This document shows, one piece after another, positions 11,867 through 24,239 of a stretch of DNA of 64,000 nucleotides (positions within the stretch are counted from its first letter, which is position 1; each line of letters starts with the position of its first letter). Source of the DNA: Phoronis australis (lineage: Eukaryota > Phoronida > Phoronidae); contig NMRA01000309.1 of NCBI GenBank assembly GCA_002633005.1, forward strand, positions 445,343 through 509,342, read 5' to 3'. The notes under the pieces are model-generated. The model saw only the letters and a program-made list of their open reading frames with translations. It did not search any database and was not told where the DNA came from. Made by a program: the position numbers and the translations under genes.

Positions 11867-14800
11867 ATGTATGTTTCATTATGAGGTGAATATTGCATTT
11901 AAAGTTGTCAGTACCATATCCTTCAGGTTTCGCAAACGTACTGAAATCATTGTCTGTGTTTTCCAAACAGTTTAACAATTTGCTTGATTGTAGTTGGGCA
12001 TTTAGGCATCTGTAGCCCTTGGCTAAGTAGAAAAGTCAATAAGTGTAACAGTACCTCATCTTGCTATAGCATAATATGTTTATGCATTACAATTTGTTAA
12101 TTGAAGTGATTGTTTATTAAGCATGGATTTCTTTTTGCTAAGCTGCCTGAAAAAATAATGTTAAAACTGATATCGAAGTTTATATCTGTTGCCATAAAGA
12201 ACATTGAGAGTACTTACAAGTCAAAAATACTTTACCATGGAGCTTGCGAGCTTTTCCGAAATTTGAACACTTAAGTGGACCACTTGCAGGTTTCCAAACT
12301 TAGACAAAATTGCCATCTTGTTGCATAACCTCATGCAAGGTCAATAGCCTTGTACAAGGAAAAACAGCCAGAGGTCATACCAACACCGGGCGATTTGCAG
12401 CTGTAATTTGGCGGGTGAGCAGCATGATGTCAAAGGAAATGGGACAAAAATTCAATTTGTTTCATATCTCACAAAAGGTCGGATCAATCACTGGTCATCT
12501 CTCAATGCAAACTCATAGTGAATGTTGACCCAACATTTAGCTCATCCGTTGATTTCACTTAAAATCACTGGACTTTGACCATTTACAGTTATGAAATCAG
12601 ATGCGAATTATTCCTTGGACAAATTAGACGTGATGTCTGGATTTGAATCTGTCATTTTGTTAAATGCTTGAGAATTTCTCTTAAATTACGGTTGTCCCCA
12701 CGGATCATTTCCTGCGTGCTGTGAAAAAACTATGCTATCACTCAGCCACCAGGATGAAACAGTCATGTCCAGACTTAATTGCCCCTAGAGGGCGATAAAA
12801 CTGATAATGATGATGTCACCAGGTACTACTTGTGGTTACTACAGTAAATTCTTTTCAATAACATTGCTTACTATTCACTTATTTTAAAAGTTGTAACACG
12901 TGACAGAACATCAATTTGTACCAGCTTTAAGAAGCAAGTTGGAAGAATGTGCAAGTGGTTTATTTGTTGCATTTGTTAGTTTTTACCATTAATACTTAGT
13001 GAAACATCCACAACTATAGTAATCAAATGTATGTGGAACTTGCAGGCAAATTCTTCATCTCTGTGATTGCTTGGCCAAATCAATGAGAAACTCGACATAT
13101 AGCGACGATGTGGATATGGAGTAGGCTGAAAATTTGCCAAATGTTTTTAAGAACGAGTTCTGTGTTGAAAATGATCCATCGTCAATCACTCAACCGTGTC
13201 CAGTAAGTATCGTGACGTGGTGTTGGGGAATAACACTACATGATGCTGGCTGTGTGAGTCTCCGAGGTTCGTCATTAGAGCAAATGTCACCTATTTGCAG
13301 AATTTTTTGTTTTCACATTTGCAAGCTGTCAATGAATACAACTATACTTTGTTTAGGTAGATGATGCTCAAATGGCGTTGTGGTAATTAGTTCCTGCTAT
13401 ACATTAGCATAGTTAGGAGCATGCAAACACATCTTTAAAGAATATGCATCCTGTTTCATAATGAAATCATAGGTGTTTACATGGGTATCCAGCTAACGAT
13501 AATAAATGTAACCAGCTTTGTTACCAAGGGTCAAATTTCTTAAATAAATTTCTAATTGCAGGTACATAAATCATATATTTAAATTCTTGATGGTCACAGA
13601 TTCTTTGGTGTACCAAAGTAATGTTTAGATGTTCAAAGTCACATGATTGCTTTTTCTCTCAAGAACAGTCGTTTTTCACGAAGATATCCCTGTTTTAAAC
13701 AATTTTTCCTGTTAAACTATGTAAGAGTCCTTAAGACGGTAGAAGCGCGTACTGATCGTGACATCTAAATGCAAAAAAATACTGGCTGTCAAAGTCCGTT
13801 AGATTCTCCGTGAAGTCCGTAGACGTACGGGTACTGGTTGTAAGAGTTGACATTTATGGATTATCCCTCGCAGTTATCCCTGGCAACTAACTGCCGTTTA
13901 TTTAGTCCGTATTCCAGACGACATCGGTTTTCAGACGCCTGATATCACTCTTTCTGAATCGCCAGGCTCAGTCTTTAGTCCGTGATTACGCATATTATAT
14001 ACCACACCAGTGAATGAGCACTCATCGACTAAAGCTGTTGCAAACAAATACCCTTCACTCCCAGTTCCACTAACGAAGGATTTTGCTCTAAATTTGCTCG
14101 AGGAATTCAATTTCAGAAGCCAATCACGTTCAGTACACTAGTTCCTTGCCCTTAACATTTCAATATAGTTCAGCCAGTATTTCATTCCCGCGAAGACATC
14201 GCTAATGTGATAATTGCCTGTATCACACAATAGGAGGTTGGATCAACTTTAGTGATGGTGGGCGCAACACTGGTGTTCCCCGAAGAAAAGCATTGTCCAA
14301 CTATAAGGGCCCATTCATAGCATAACTTCGATATGAGTGGAGTGTCGATATAAATTGCGAAGTTAACTGAACTGTTCACATCAGCTTCGGTCGGGTAGCA
14401 TGCGCTGTCGGCATCGAAGTAATCGCAAGTACACTGATGTATCCCGTGCGCGCTAAGATTTTTTAATGGGACAATTTGAGAACATTTGTGTGTGTTCATT
14501 GCCATAAAACTTATTTCTAATTGGATTAGTGATTATTCCAGCAAAATATTAGCAACGCGACACTGCCCATGACGATAATTTCGATGAGACCTAAAAGTTG
14601 ACCGTTCATACGACAGCACCGCGGCGTCGAAGCGCCGGTTTCCTAATATGCAAACAAGCTGTATTTTACACCATTAGTCAATGTTTTAATCATTGAGGCA
14701 CACATTTTGCCCAGTCTCAAGTGTTTTGTGTTATTTTTGTTGCCAGACAATGCCAGAATAACTTTCTAGTAATATCCAGACTTAGTTTGCATTTTAGATA

Positions 14801-16549
14801 CTAGGTGTCTCTTTACATTTTTTAAATTTCACTGTTTACAATTAATCTACAATAGTAAAACATGTAATGTGAGTGTAATATTGTTCAATACAATGGCACT
14901 GATGGGACCATATTACTTGTTTTACAGAAAAGTCACCAAAACTGTTTTTACAAATATAAGTTTGCTAAGCTCTTTGGTGATTATTAGGTAATTTCAAACT
15001 CAAAGTTCTCAAAAATGTGCAACTTTATATGTGGGAACTCTGCAGATTTTGAAAACACTCTAATAAATGAATTAAAAAACACCAAAATAAAATTGCCCCC
15101 CTAAAGTACTCACAAAAACCATTTTCTAGAGGCCCTACAAATTCTGGCCCACCGACTATAATGATAAATATTATAACCGCCCGGCCGGATTGGCTCTAGA
15201 GAGAACGGTGCTAAGCGTCTACCACCAGTATAATGTAGAAATATGTAAACCGTTACCACCTCCAGTCATTCTGTAATAACCACCTGTGAAACATAACGGA
15301 ACGTCACCCTCGCAGTTGGTTTTGCCATTTGTGGTTTACATACTAAAACTAGTGATTGGGGCCTCTTGCATGTAAAAACAGGGATTTACACGAGCTGGCA
15401 ATATCTGTGTAAAACCTTGAAGACCGCTTTATATTCGGAATCTTCATACCGAGTGTTCAAATGTTTTCAAATCATGCAATTTTCTCCTGCAAGGCTATCA
15501 GTTGAGGATTTAGAGGGGAGCCAAGGGCTCCACGGCCCTCCCTAAACCGGCACCCAGATTCCATTTGGCAGTTCGGGGGTGCAAATTTCTGGCGGTCAAA
15601 ATCCTGGCTAATGCTCTGCCCTGCCCCCCCCCTCCCAACTCAAAATCCTGGATCCGCCCCTGGCTACGGTCGTAGGACACTGGCAGGCTTGGAATTCCAT
15701 AGATTGGTTCAATTTCGCGTTGGGGTGGGCTGCTTTCGTCGATGATTTTTATTTTTTTCTCTAAGAGAAGCTCAGAAGAGTATCTTTAGTGTTTACCTGA
15801 GCTATGATTGATTTGGTCCGATGCATTACTGTTCGAATGGTCTTTGTTGCTAATGTGTTTCAATACAAAGGTTTTGGAGTGTTGCTTTCAGGTCTAGTCA
15901 TTGTCCAAAGTGTTTCATTTCAAATTCGAATGTCTTTTCCGCTCCATTTTACTTTAAAACTTCAGAATACGAAATTTATGTGAATAAAGTTATTGCCAAA
16001 TGATGTTTTTAACATGAAGTTTTGTTTTTGAAACTTCAGTTTAGAGGTTTAGACTGTTTCGTTTCGAAAATCAAAATTTTCAAATTTCTGGTGGTGCGCA
16101 AAAATTAATTGAAAGGTTCTTTAAAGACTAATTGAAATTAAAATCCAATTTAATGGACTTAAAAATTTACTGTAGGAAAAGGACCTAAAACATAAACATT
16201 TTCCTTAAGTGAGGGTCTTCTATCTTAATGAATGATCGAAACCCTTTGTGTAGTTCAAATACATTGACAAACATGATTGATGTCGTTCTACATAATCTGT
16301 TTGCAAGCAAACCTTGTTAGAACTAATCAAGTGGTCCTAAAAACAATCACTAATCCGTTGGAAACAGTGGGACCTTACTGTATTCGTATAATACCAACTG
16401 TTTGAGGATGTTACAAGCATTACGTCCAAAAGTACATCGTGAATGTCACGCGTGCGCTGTTTTGTTTTAATTCCATTTTACGCTGTGCGCTGAGAACTGG
16501 TTTTACTTGGTGTTATAGCCACACGAAATTCGACGTGGCTTGATCAAAC
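11867..16549. other. TUBD1 3' region and intergenic DNA
   Basis: No gene could be supported here. Open frames up to about 107 codons (for example 14182-14505 minus) lack homology and splice context. The first several hundred bases probably include the TUBD1 3' UTR. A 164-bp MITE lies at 15499-15662. Confidence 0.5.
15499..15662. mobile_element. hAT-like MITE, GGCGGAT family, copy 1
   Basis: The copy starts CAGTTGAGGATTTAGAGG and ends AAAATCCTGGATCCGCCCCTG. Its ends are imperfect inverted repeats of the type CAG(G/T)GGCGGAT. The core phrases CAGATTCCATTTGGCAGTTC and CTAATGCTCTGCCCTGCC are shared with the copies at 21423, 22910, 24074 and 27183. It has no coding capacity. Confidence 0.8.
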
Positions 16550-17392
16550 ATGGCAAAAAAATCTTTTGGTAGTAAAACACTGGGCGAAGCACAAATGGGT
16601 CGTAAAGTCAGCATGAGTGAAGTGTCTTTGGAAACCAAGGAAAAGGTTTTCAGAGAACAACGGAAGCTACATAGGCGCCTGTCTCAAATTAATCAACAAC
16701 AAATGCAGAGTAGAAAACACATGGACGCTCAACGAAAACAGCTAGAGTATGAGATGTACGGAAAGATTCTAAGGCGAACGAAGGATTTAGAAGATTTTGA
16801 CAATTTGAAGGAACTGGAAAATCAAAGACGAGAAGCGAGACACACACGAAACGCTGCGTTGAGGAGTCCATTGCACACAGAAGATGTACTGAGATTGCAG
16901 GTGACGCTGAGGCCGAAAACCTCTAGTTATAATGCTATAAAAAAATCGTTAGATCGAGGGATTGGCCAAAGGACAAAAAGTTTTGTATTGCCTAGCGTAG
17001 AGGTGTGTACATCCGCTCAGATAGTGGATAGTATCATAAAAGAAAACAAACTCGATTTCATGATGAGCAACTCAGAATGCAGAAAAAAGGCCTGGAATGA
17101 TTCCAGTTTGGCTCTGAAGCAATCTTTAAAGGTATTGGAAAGTTTGAGGAAAAGAGAGACAGTCGAAGCTATCGAAATTACTGAGACATCACATGCCGAT
17201 ACACCACGTTCTAAAATAAAAATTGACAGAAAATTAAGCGAAGGAATTAGAAAATTAAAAATGGAAGCTGACGCATTTATCAACGCGGAAAAGGATCTTA
17301 ATGGCGTCTATCCTTCGACTGAAAACCAGGGTGAAGAAAGAAAACGAAAATTGTCAACTGCAGCCGGATTACGCAAAGTAAGAATAGACTAG
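16550..17392 (+). CDS. Single-exon, lysine/arginine-rich coiled-coil protein of unknown function
   Basis: An uninterrupted 280-codon frame starts at an ATG with A at -3 (CAAACATGG) and ends with TAG. An AATAAA lies about 200 bp downstream, so it could be a complete transcript. The protein opens MAKKSFGSKTLGEAQMGRK. Residues about 25-100 are charged and helical (REQRKLHRRLSQINQQQ, LEYEMYGKILRRTKDLEDF), consistent with a coiled coil. A second charged helical stretch (RSKIKIDRKLSEGIRKLKME) lies near residues 220-245. There is no signal peptide, membrane segment or catalytic motif. I do not recognise the family. The absence of introns beside spliced neighbours suggests a retroposed or lineage-specific gene. 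The frame is far longer than the background open frames here, so I think it is real. Confidence 0.72.
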   Translation: MAKKSFGSKTLGEAQMGRKVSMSEVSLETKEKVFREQRKLHRRLSQINQQQMQSRKHMDAQRKQLEYEMYGKILRRTKDLEDFDNLKELENQRREARHTRNAALRSPLHTEDVLRLQVTLRPKTSSYNAIKKSLDRGIGQRTKSFVLPSVEVCTSAQIVDSIIKENKLDFMMSNSECRKKAWNDSSLALKQSLKVLESLRKRETVEAIEITETSHADTPRSKIKIDRKLSEGIRKLKMEADAFINAEKDLNGVYPSTENQGEERKRKLSTAAGLRKVRID

Positions 17393-17588
17393 TTCTTGTT
17401 AGACTGGTTGAACACGCAAAACAAATCGTATGAGTAACTTGCAATTCTCCTTCCTAATGTTTTCTAGCTCCACTATAAATTTCATATTGATTCTGTATCC
17501 GTAGTTATGGGGAGTGGGTGCGATGGGTGCGAAGTAGGCAAGAAAGCGTAAGGTCAGTTAATGACCATTTCACAATTACCCCCGTTGC

Positions 17589-17594
17589 AATAAA
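17589..17594 (+). terminator. Polyadenylation signal for the 280-codon gene
   Basis: AATAAA occurs 197 bp after the stop at 17392, in GTTGCAATAAAAAGTC. Position and strand fit the upstream gene. No competing signal was noticed nearer. Confidence 0.5.
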
Positions 17595-19190
17595 AAGTCA
17601 TTACGGACATGGCATCTAGCTGTTTGCCGGTGACGAATCGTATTTATGGTGTTGTTTATTTTCCTCCGTCATATTAGGAATTTTATTAGCATCAAAAAGA
17701 ACATTTTAAATTTTTACAAATGTAAGCATCAGGTGTACCAAAAACGTTCCGAGATTCAACAGACTGTAACTTCACATGTGTGAAGACAAACGTTTCTACA
17801 ATCATAGGTTTGTTATTGAAACAATAAGTATAATTACACAAAATTCGAGCTTTAAATTCACGAAAAATAAAATATCACAAATGACTAAAGGTGAATTCAT
17901 CACAGTTGCATTCAACACAATGATTTAATAATGAAAGATCTCTCAAACTTTCGCTTCCCAAGTGCTTTAAAGAACTCCCATGACCTTTTAAACAACACTT
18001 TAACTTCACAAATGCGTCAATTATATAATAACGTGCTTCACTAAAATCTCACGTCGTCTCAAACTGGGCGTTTCTGATAATGTTTTCCACAAAACATGCC
18101 TCAGTTAATAACTGTCTTCTCTGTAGTCGTAACAAAGCAATTAACTGAGTCGACGGCAAGGCCTCACGGACAAACACAGCTTGGTGATGTTCATACATTT
18201 AGAACGTGAGTATCATGGGTGTGAAACAACATGACCACCGGACCCAAAACAGGACCACCGGTCTTACAAATGGGACTGACTCGCCATAAAACAGGACCTA
18301 GGGGGATTAACGGGTTAGAAAATGAGCCCGCTACATCTAAAAACATGACCGCCCCACAACAAAATATGGCCGCCGGGGATAGAAACACGACCACCCCATC
18401 CCTCAATTGTCATGACATGTAAAGAATTGAAAGCGAAAAGGAATAGGATGTATTGAATTGTTCAATGATATATGTATTTCCTCCATCGCAATTGCCTTTG
18501 TCGTATTTATTTTTGACCAACAGTCTTCAATTTGATGTTCTGTCAAAGCCTAATAAGTTAAGAATGCATTTTCCTAGAAGTTATAAAAATAAACCCAATT
18601 TTATTTGTAGAAGTTTCAAAAGCACACGATCAAAGTTCAAAAGCGTTGGTGGAACAACCCTTTAAACCTTGGAACGTTTGTGTACAGTCACCCGATATAA
18701 CAATTTATGTGACGTAAATTCTGAGATTTCCACAAATTTTATTAAGTTCTTTCATCAAGTGTTTATAGTTAAGGTCACATAATTGTCTTTACCAGACTAT
18801 TAGTTGGTCTTAGATTTTTTGTAAAATTGAGGCAGATTTAGATTTTTAGCCCAGCCGACGCACCCTCCTCTTCAACTCAAGTGAGTATTGATACATCAAA
18901 GAATCCAAACAGTTGTTTTAAGATTTATTGTTAGAATATCAAACAAAAGCTGTTTATTGTATAGCTCACACATGTCACTCACTCTTGACTGGTGGCTGTT
19001 CCTCGGCAACTAATATTGCCTTATGATGACAATAATTTGGGGATTAGTAGGCGATTAGGAAGTGTAAATTTAGGAGCGCTGACGACGAACTGAGCCTATG
19101 TAAAAGCAACCAGCAGAACTGATGCATTAAAAAAATCAGGTGAAAAGAGTTGGTTTCTAGAAATTCCCACTGCTTTTCAGCATTTTCCTA

Positions 19191-19270
19191 TATTATATAT
19201 AAATATATATGTATGTATGTACGAATGTTTATATGTATTTGTGTATGTATATGTGTATGTATATATAGTT
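19191..19270. repeat. TATA/TATG microsatellite
   Basis: An irregular run of TATATAAATATATATGTATG and related TGTATA units. It is simple sequence with no coding meaning; the overlapping Tyr/Thr-rich frame on the minus strand is an artefact of it. Confidence 0.85.
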
Positions 19271-19784
19271 AACAGATGTGGCATTACCCAAAAAGTTGCA
19301 CTTTCATTTAATGCAACACGAAGGATAAAATATTTGTCCAAGTAGTACATTGTCCAAATATGGTGGTGAAGAGGCATATTTAATAATGAAAATATTACTG
19401 GTGGTTCAAATCTTCATCGATACTAGAAGAGGATTACTTTTGCCCACACTGATGTCATCGACCAGTTCATGCAACACCCGGTTTGCCATAATTTTTTTAT
19501 TTATATAATTTTATACACTGGGTACTTCATCATGATTTCTTGAAAAGGTTTCCGGCATATATCATTATCTTGAAAACTCTTTGAAAATTTGTTAGTTTTA
19601 CCAAACCATCGTTCTTTCAAACGAGTCAGTCTCCAATTGCAAAGAAGCTCATAGGATTCTTTCAACTACAAAATTTTGCTGTATGAAAGCTCACTATTAT
19701 TTGAATAAACATGCGGTAATCCCGAATGCTTATTGTTACTTCCATCGCACTAAATAGTAAAATTAGAATTCTCGCACATTTCAG

Positions 19785-20150
19785 GTCTCAGTGGCAAGCA
19801 CGGCTCAAAGTTCTTCACAGTGGAACGAGAAAAACGAATTCTCCAATTACGGCGCAAACACGCCATTCGACACCTATGATGTAAAGTCACGTGGCAAATC
19901 TCTTCGCCTCCGTCAGCAAATTTTTGCCAACAACAAGAAGTCGCTAATGCGAGCCACAGCACGTGCAATTATCTTCACACTGCCTTCGCGCAATAAGAAA
20001 AAAACACGCTCTCTTCAACATGGCGAGAAAGGCTTACAAACGGCTCATACGGTCATGCAAAACACAGCCCATCTACAAGAACTGTCCTCATTGTCGCAGC
20101 CTGGAAATCTTGAAAGTTCTTTAAACATCCGCAAATGGATGTGTGAATAA
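19785..20150 (+). CDS. Unidentified possible exon
   Basis: After a good acceptor (CGCACATTTCAG) an open frame of about 121 codons runs to TAA. It includes ASTAQSSSQWNEKNEFSNYG and KKTRSLQHGEKGLQTAHT. It lacks an in-frame ATG near its start, so it would have to be a terminal exon, but no matching upstream exon was found. The residues are polar and basic, with no domain I recognise. It could equally be a chance frame or a remnant. Confidence 0.25.
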   Translation, partial: VSVASTAQSSSQWNEKNEFSNYGANTPFDTYDVKSRGKSLRLRQQIFANNKKSLMRATARAIIFTLPSRNKKKTRSLQHGEKGLQTAHTVMQNTAHLQELSSLSQPGNLESSLNIRKWMCE

Positions 20151-20417
20151 TTGACAAATTTGAAATTATGTCGAACAGGAAATAGTCACTGCGAATAAAC
20201 ATCAGCGTTTTCAAGAAAAAATAGAGATGTATTGGTTGGAAGAAGTAAATGCCCGTTCAAGGAAAGTAATTCAGTTCATGGTCAGTTGAGGCTTTTCAAT
20301 TGAAATTGTACTTCGATGCTGTTTAGCTGTCACTTTGGGGTTTAAAAACATTAACACGCTTATCGGATCTTAAATTGTTGGCGAACATGTCGGCAACTCA
20401 AGCAACAATTGATTCCA

Positions 20418-20765
20418 TCACGGGTTCACCCTCCTAAGTTCTTCCGCAAACATAAAATGTTGTACGATTTCACAAAAACAGAGAGGCAATGATTCCATCG
20501 TCTGGCCTAATCCGTGAGTGACCGGGATGTAAATAAAATCAGGACAAGGATAGTCAAGGATATCATCATAGGGTCCCATCCAAGAACTGGGAATTATATC
20601 AAATGCTATACCATTAAAATCAGGAAAAGAAAACAACGCGATTCCATTGTCCATTGTCAGAGAGGAGATCCTGTTTTGCATTCCCACAAAAATTGTCTTC
20701 CGAATCAATTGCTCTAGCAAGTCTGTGCATGACAAAATTTTTCGAAGTTCTTGTCGTAGAATGTG
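20418..20765 (-). CDS. Unidentified coding-like frame
   Basis: Reading leftward from 20765 there are about 115 codons to a stop. It includes QELRKILSCTDLLEQLIRKT, FSFPDFNGIAFDIIPSSWMG and PCPDFIYIPVTHG. The composition (balanced hydrophobics, prolines and aromatics) looks more like a folded protein than random AT-rich sequence. There is no initiating ATG near the start. I cannot assign a family, and it may be a transposon or pseudogene fragment. Confidence 0.25.
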   Translation of the reverse strand, partial: HILRQELRKILSCTDLLEQLIRKTIFVGMQNRISSLTMDNGIALFSFPDFNGIAFDIIPSSWMGPYDDILDYPCPDFIYIPVTHGLGQTMESLPLCFCEIVQHFMFAEELRRVNP

Positions 20766-21414
20766 TTATTGTATTTTAGCATCTATTGATTTAGTCATCG
20801 TATTACACAAAGTTCACTTGCTGTTTACTGCCGTTTTCTCAGACAAGGGGATTTAATGCTTCCCAGAACTGTTTGTGAACATATAGTGCATTCCTTATTT
20901 TTACATGTTATTGGATTGGCTACTTCTTGTATATCTAGGCCTTCTCTGTATAATCCTTTCATTTGTATCTCATTCAGTAGCTATAGTCATTACCATCATG
21001 TAACGTTTGCTATCTTCAATATACTACTCAAGACACGTCTCTTCTTGGTTTCCAACGAACCACCTCCGCGTACGCCACCAATGTATCAATAGGCTACTTC
21101 CACATTTTCAAGTGAGCACAAACAAAATATATTTTTAAATAACGGACCTCTCTTAACCAAATTGTCCTGCGGGCCCAGCACTACTAGTAGACAAACTTTA
21201 GAGAGGAAAGACGTAAGGTATGTTTTTTCATTTTCCCTTGGCGTCATGATTTTAACAACGCTGGTTCCCCGCGTGTCCGCTACGGGGTAGATAACACGCA
21301 GGTATCAGGCAGCAGCAAGCGTTTTATCACTGGTTGATGTAACCTCGGCAGTCATTGGTTAGTTTCACAACAAAGAAAGAAAGTGACGGACTATGAACGA
21401 TTTTTAGGCTTGTC

Positions 21415-21591
21415 ATGCAAGTCAGTGGCGGGTTTAGAGGGGGGCCACGGGGGCCATGCTCCCCCAAAAAATATCCCAGATTCCATTTGGCAGTTCGGGA
21501 ATGCGAATGCCTGAGGGGCAAAATCCTGACTAATAGTCTGCCCTGCCCCCCCCCCCCCCCAACTCAAAATCCTGGATCCGCCCATGCAAGT
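21415..21591. mobile_element. hAT-like MITE, GGCGGAT family, copy 2, with 8-bp target duplication
   Basis: The element at 21423-21583 starts CAGTGGCGGGTTTAGAGGGG and ends AAAATCCTGGATCCGCCC. It is flanked on both sides by ATGCAAGT (21415-21422 and 21584-21591). An exact 8-bp duplication and CAG-type termini are hallmarks of hAT transposition. An internal C-run at 21541-21560 is probably unstable. Overlapping proline/glycine-rich frames are artefacts. Confidence 0.85.
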
Positions 21592-21897
21592 GGCGTTAAA
21601 ACAGACATATTTCGTTTCTGCAGTAATATTTAATAGCTGCGCCGGTTCTTGAGCACATACATGTACAAAAAATACACATCTGGCCAATCTAACCGTTGTG
21701 GTATTCATACTGTGTGAATACAGGACAGCAACGCAAACGAGTCAGCGACTGTAGCAAAATGCTCTAGGAAAAGGCATAACCACAATTTTATGATTCACAT
21801 TTCTTGAGCATGAATTTACTCGTTGTCCATCGTCATGCCAGTTTGTTTACGTAAAGCGTTATCTGTTGAGGACCGGCCAATCAGAAGCATGCGCGCA

Positions 21898-21940
21898 CCA
21901 AGGGGGGGGGGTCGGGGGGCTCGACCCCCCCCCCACTTGG
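21898..21940. other. G10/C10 palindrome
   Basis: CCAA is followed by ten G, TCG, six more G, CTCGA, ten C and ACTTGG. The two arms are nearly complementary, so either strand could form a hairpin. The G-runs could also support a quadruplex. Function is unknown. Confidence 0.7.
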
Positions 21941-22909
21941 CGAAGTGGGCAAAAAGGTCCGCCCGAGAAAATGAGACAGTCCACTAAACAAGCACAAATG
22001 CGCAATTCACATTGGTGCGCCCGTTTTTTTGTGTTTTTTTTAGTCCGCCGGCTATTTTGTTACCAAAAGGTCCACAACGATAGGAATTCGAGACCCTCCA
22101 TATTGAAGGCTGGGTGCTCGCATGAGAAGCGCCATGTAATAAAACTTCCCGAAGAAAATTAAATGATAAATGCGTACACTCGCCTCTACCAGCCTCTTAC
22201 CGCCTCTAACCGCCTTCTACAAACCTTTACCCGCCTCTAAACGCATCTAACACTCAAGAGGCCCATTCTACAAAATAGTTACGCATTACCCCCTGTTTGC
22301 AGGTATTCAAACGTTTTTTCACAATTACCTCATTCAAGGGCTTGCAGGTTTCACTTTACAGGACTTGGAATGACCAACTACAACTATAGGAAAAACTTCC
22401 ACGTGATCTGGTGATGTATTGTTCCACAAAATAATGAATAGGCTTGTGTGATAGAAATATTTCTTGTGTAGTAAAATTTAACTGAAATAAACATTTTTGC
22501 ATGAACAAAGTCAAAATAATGATGGAAATCAAATAAGAGGAAATCAAACCATAAATATGTAATCCTCTTAAAAGAAAATTCCGAGCCCTGGGTCCTGGCT
22601 TTAAGGCCACGCCCCTCAGCTTCACGTATAGGTGCAGGCGATTATCCATGGGCAGAACAGCTGCGATAAATGTGGGGCTATAGCACCCCTGTGGTGCACC
22701 GCTCATAGCCCATGGGTGGTGCAACTCTGAAAAAAGTGGGTGCTATAGCCAACTTAGCCCCCTATGGTGCGCCGCCCATGTTTCTCCTTAAGTGAACATG
22801 CATGAGCATTTGTCTGTTTGTTGGGACCCTTGTTACATCCTTTGTAACAAATATCAATGTTTAGGTCAACCATTTTCAACAAGTGGGTTTACCATTTTTA
22901 TGAGATAAG

Positions 22910-23024
22910 CAGGGGCGGATCCAGGATGTTGAGTTAGGGGGCAGGGTAGAGTATTAGCCAGGATTTTGCCCGAACTGCCAAATGGAATTTTTGGGGGGCA
23001 TGGCCCCCCTCTACATCCTCTATT
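22910..23024. mobile_element. hAT-like MITE, GGCGGAT family, copy 3 (reversed, short)
   Basis: This copy reads CAGGGGCGGATCCAGGATGT at the left, with the diagnostic GAGTATTAGCCAGGATTTTG and GAACTGCCAAATGGAAT core. It ends in a degraded terminus (CTCTACATCCTCTATTG). It is inverted relative to copies 1, 2 and 4, and about 40 bp of the usual core is missing. Confidence 0.75.
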
Positions 23025-24073
23025 GAAGGAAATGTAGTTTAAAAAATCTTTGATAAACAATTTAGTGGATCTGGTCTTGACGCCGGGTTTCGGTGAAAGG
23101 GTCACTTTTTGTCAAAGAAACCAATTAACTTTTGGTTTAAATCGCATACCGCTGAAACTAGTCTCAAAGTGTTCCGCTACTCAGCAGAAGTGGTTTTTGG
23201 ACCACGAAAGATCTGATTGACAGACGAGTTTGTAATTGCCAGAGACCATGGTCGGCGCATATGTTGATCTGCCGTGACAACTAAAGCCGACTTCTTGAGC
23301 TATCTGTTCTCAGCCACAATATATGAAATGTAAGTTCTTTCCAAGAACAAAAATAACTTTTATGTGAGACAACTGCAAGAACCGTAAATAGACCTATGTT
23401 CTTTTTGGAAGGCGAGTTTATAGCAGGACTAATGAGTTTGAAACTCTGTCATTATTTAAAATTTGATAATTGATGGGAAGTACATGTCAAAAATACAATT
23501 TCAAGAATTTTAGTCCATGACATTATAATTTTGCCCGCAAATTTTCTTGAATGTTCTTATCGTCGAAAAATGGCGTAAACAATTGTCATTTAGAAAAATT
23601 AAAAAGATTTCGTTGATCATCGAGAGCGTCACATAATTGTTACAGGGATATGGTTCAGATCCAACCCTCCAGCTGAGTTAATGAGAAAAGCTGCTAATCA
23701 ACTGACTCCAAGAAAAACACGCACGTCACAAAAAGTAAAAACGTCAGCATTTGGTGTTTTCAGCGATTAAAGAGAGGGCTCGTGTGCGGATCTTCGAATG
23801 CGGTGTCCTTGGCGCAATAAGTCGTCTGTGAGGAAGTGCTTTTCACTAAAGAGCCAGTGTATGACCATTCACAAACAGCTCCACATGTGTTGAGTACATG
23901 TACATTATAATTGTTTGCCACAGTAAATCGGAAGGTTCAAACAGGTTTCGGGATGGTATAAACCAGGGTCATGTACTAGACTCGATTTGGCCTTGGAGGA
24001 AGTGACTAGTCCACATAGTGGCTTAAAATTTTGCGGACGGTGTAGTCTAATCATGGGTGTTATCCACACAATA

Positions 24074-24230
24074 CAGAGGCAGATTTAGAGGGGGCCAACG
24101 GGGCACGCACCACCTAAAACTCTCCCAGATTCCATTTGGCAGTTAGGGGGTGCGAATGTCTGACTGGAAAAATCCTTGCTCAATACTCTGCCCTGGCCCC
24201 CTCAAACTAAAAATCCTGGATACGCCCTTG
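24074..24230. mobile_element. hAT-like MITE, GGCGGAT family, copy 4
   Basis: It begins CAGAGGCAGATTTAGAGGGG, keeps the CAGATTCCATTTGGCAGTTA core and ends AAAATCCTGGATACGCCCTTG. CAATA borders it on both sides, a possible partial target duplication. It abuts the broken acidic frames that start at about 24240. Confidence 0.75.
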
Positions 24231-24239
24231 CAATAGGCC

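Larger units (their letters stand above)
17393..24239. other. Repeat-rich intergenic region
   Basis: No conserved gene is recognisable. Contents are an AT-rich microsatellite near 19190, two coding-like but unidentified frames (19785-20150 plus and 20418-20765 minus), MITE copies at 21423 and 22910, and a G-run/C-run palindrome at 21898-21940. The 18225-18400 stretch repeats ACCACCGG/ACAGGACC-type phrases and looks like a decayed short tandem repeat. Confidence 0.55.

Noticed and set aside
14182-14505. 107-codon minus frame downstream of TUBD1
   Set aside because: No recognised homology, no clear start or splice context, and length within the range expected by chance.
21391-21708. Glycine/proline-rich frames on both strands
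   Set aside because: They are translations of a MITE with homopolymer C and G runs.
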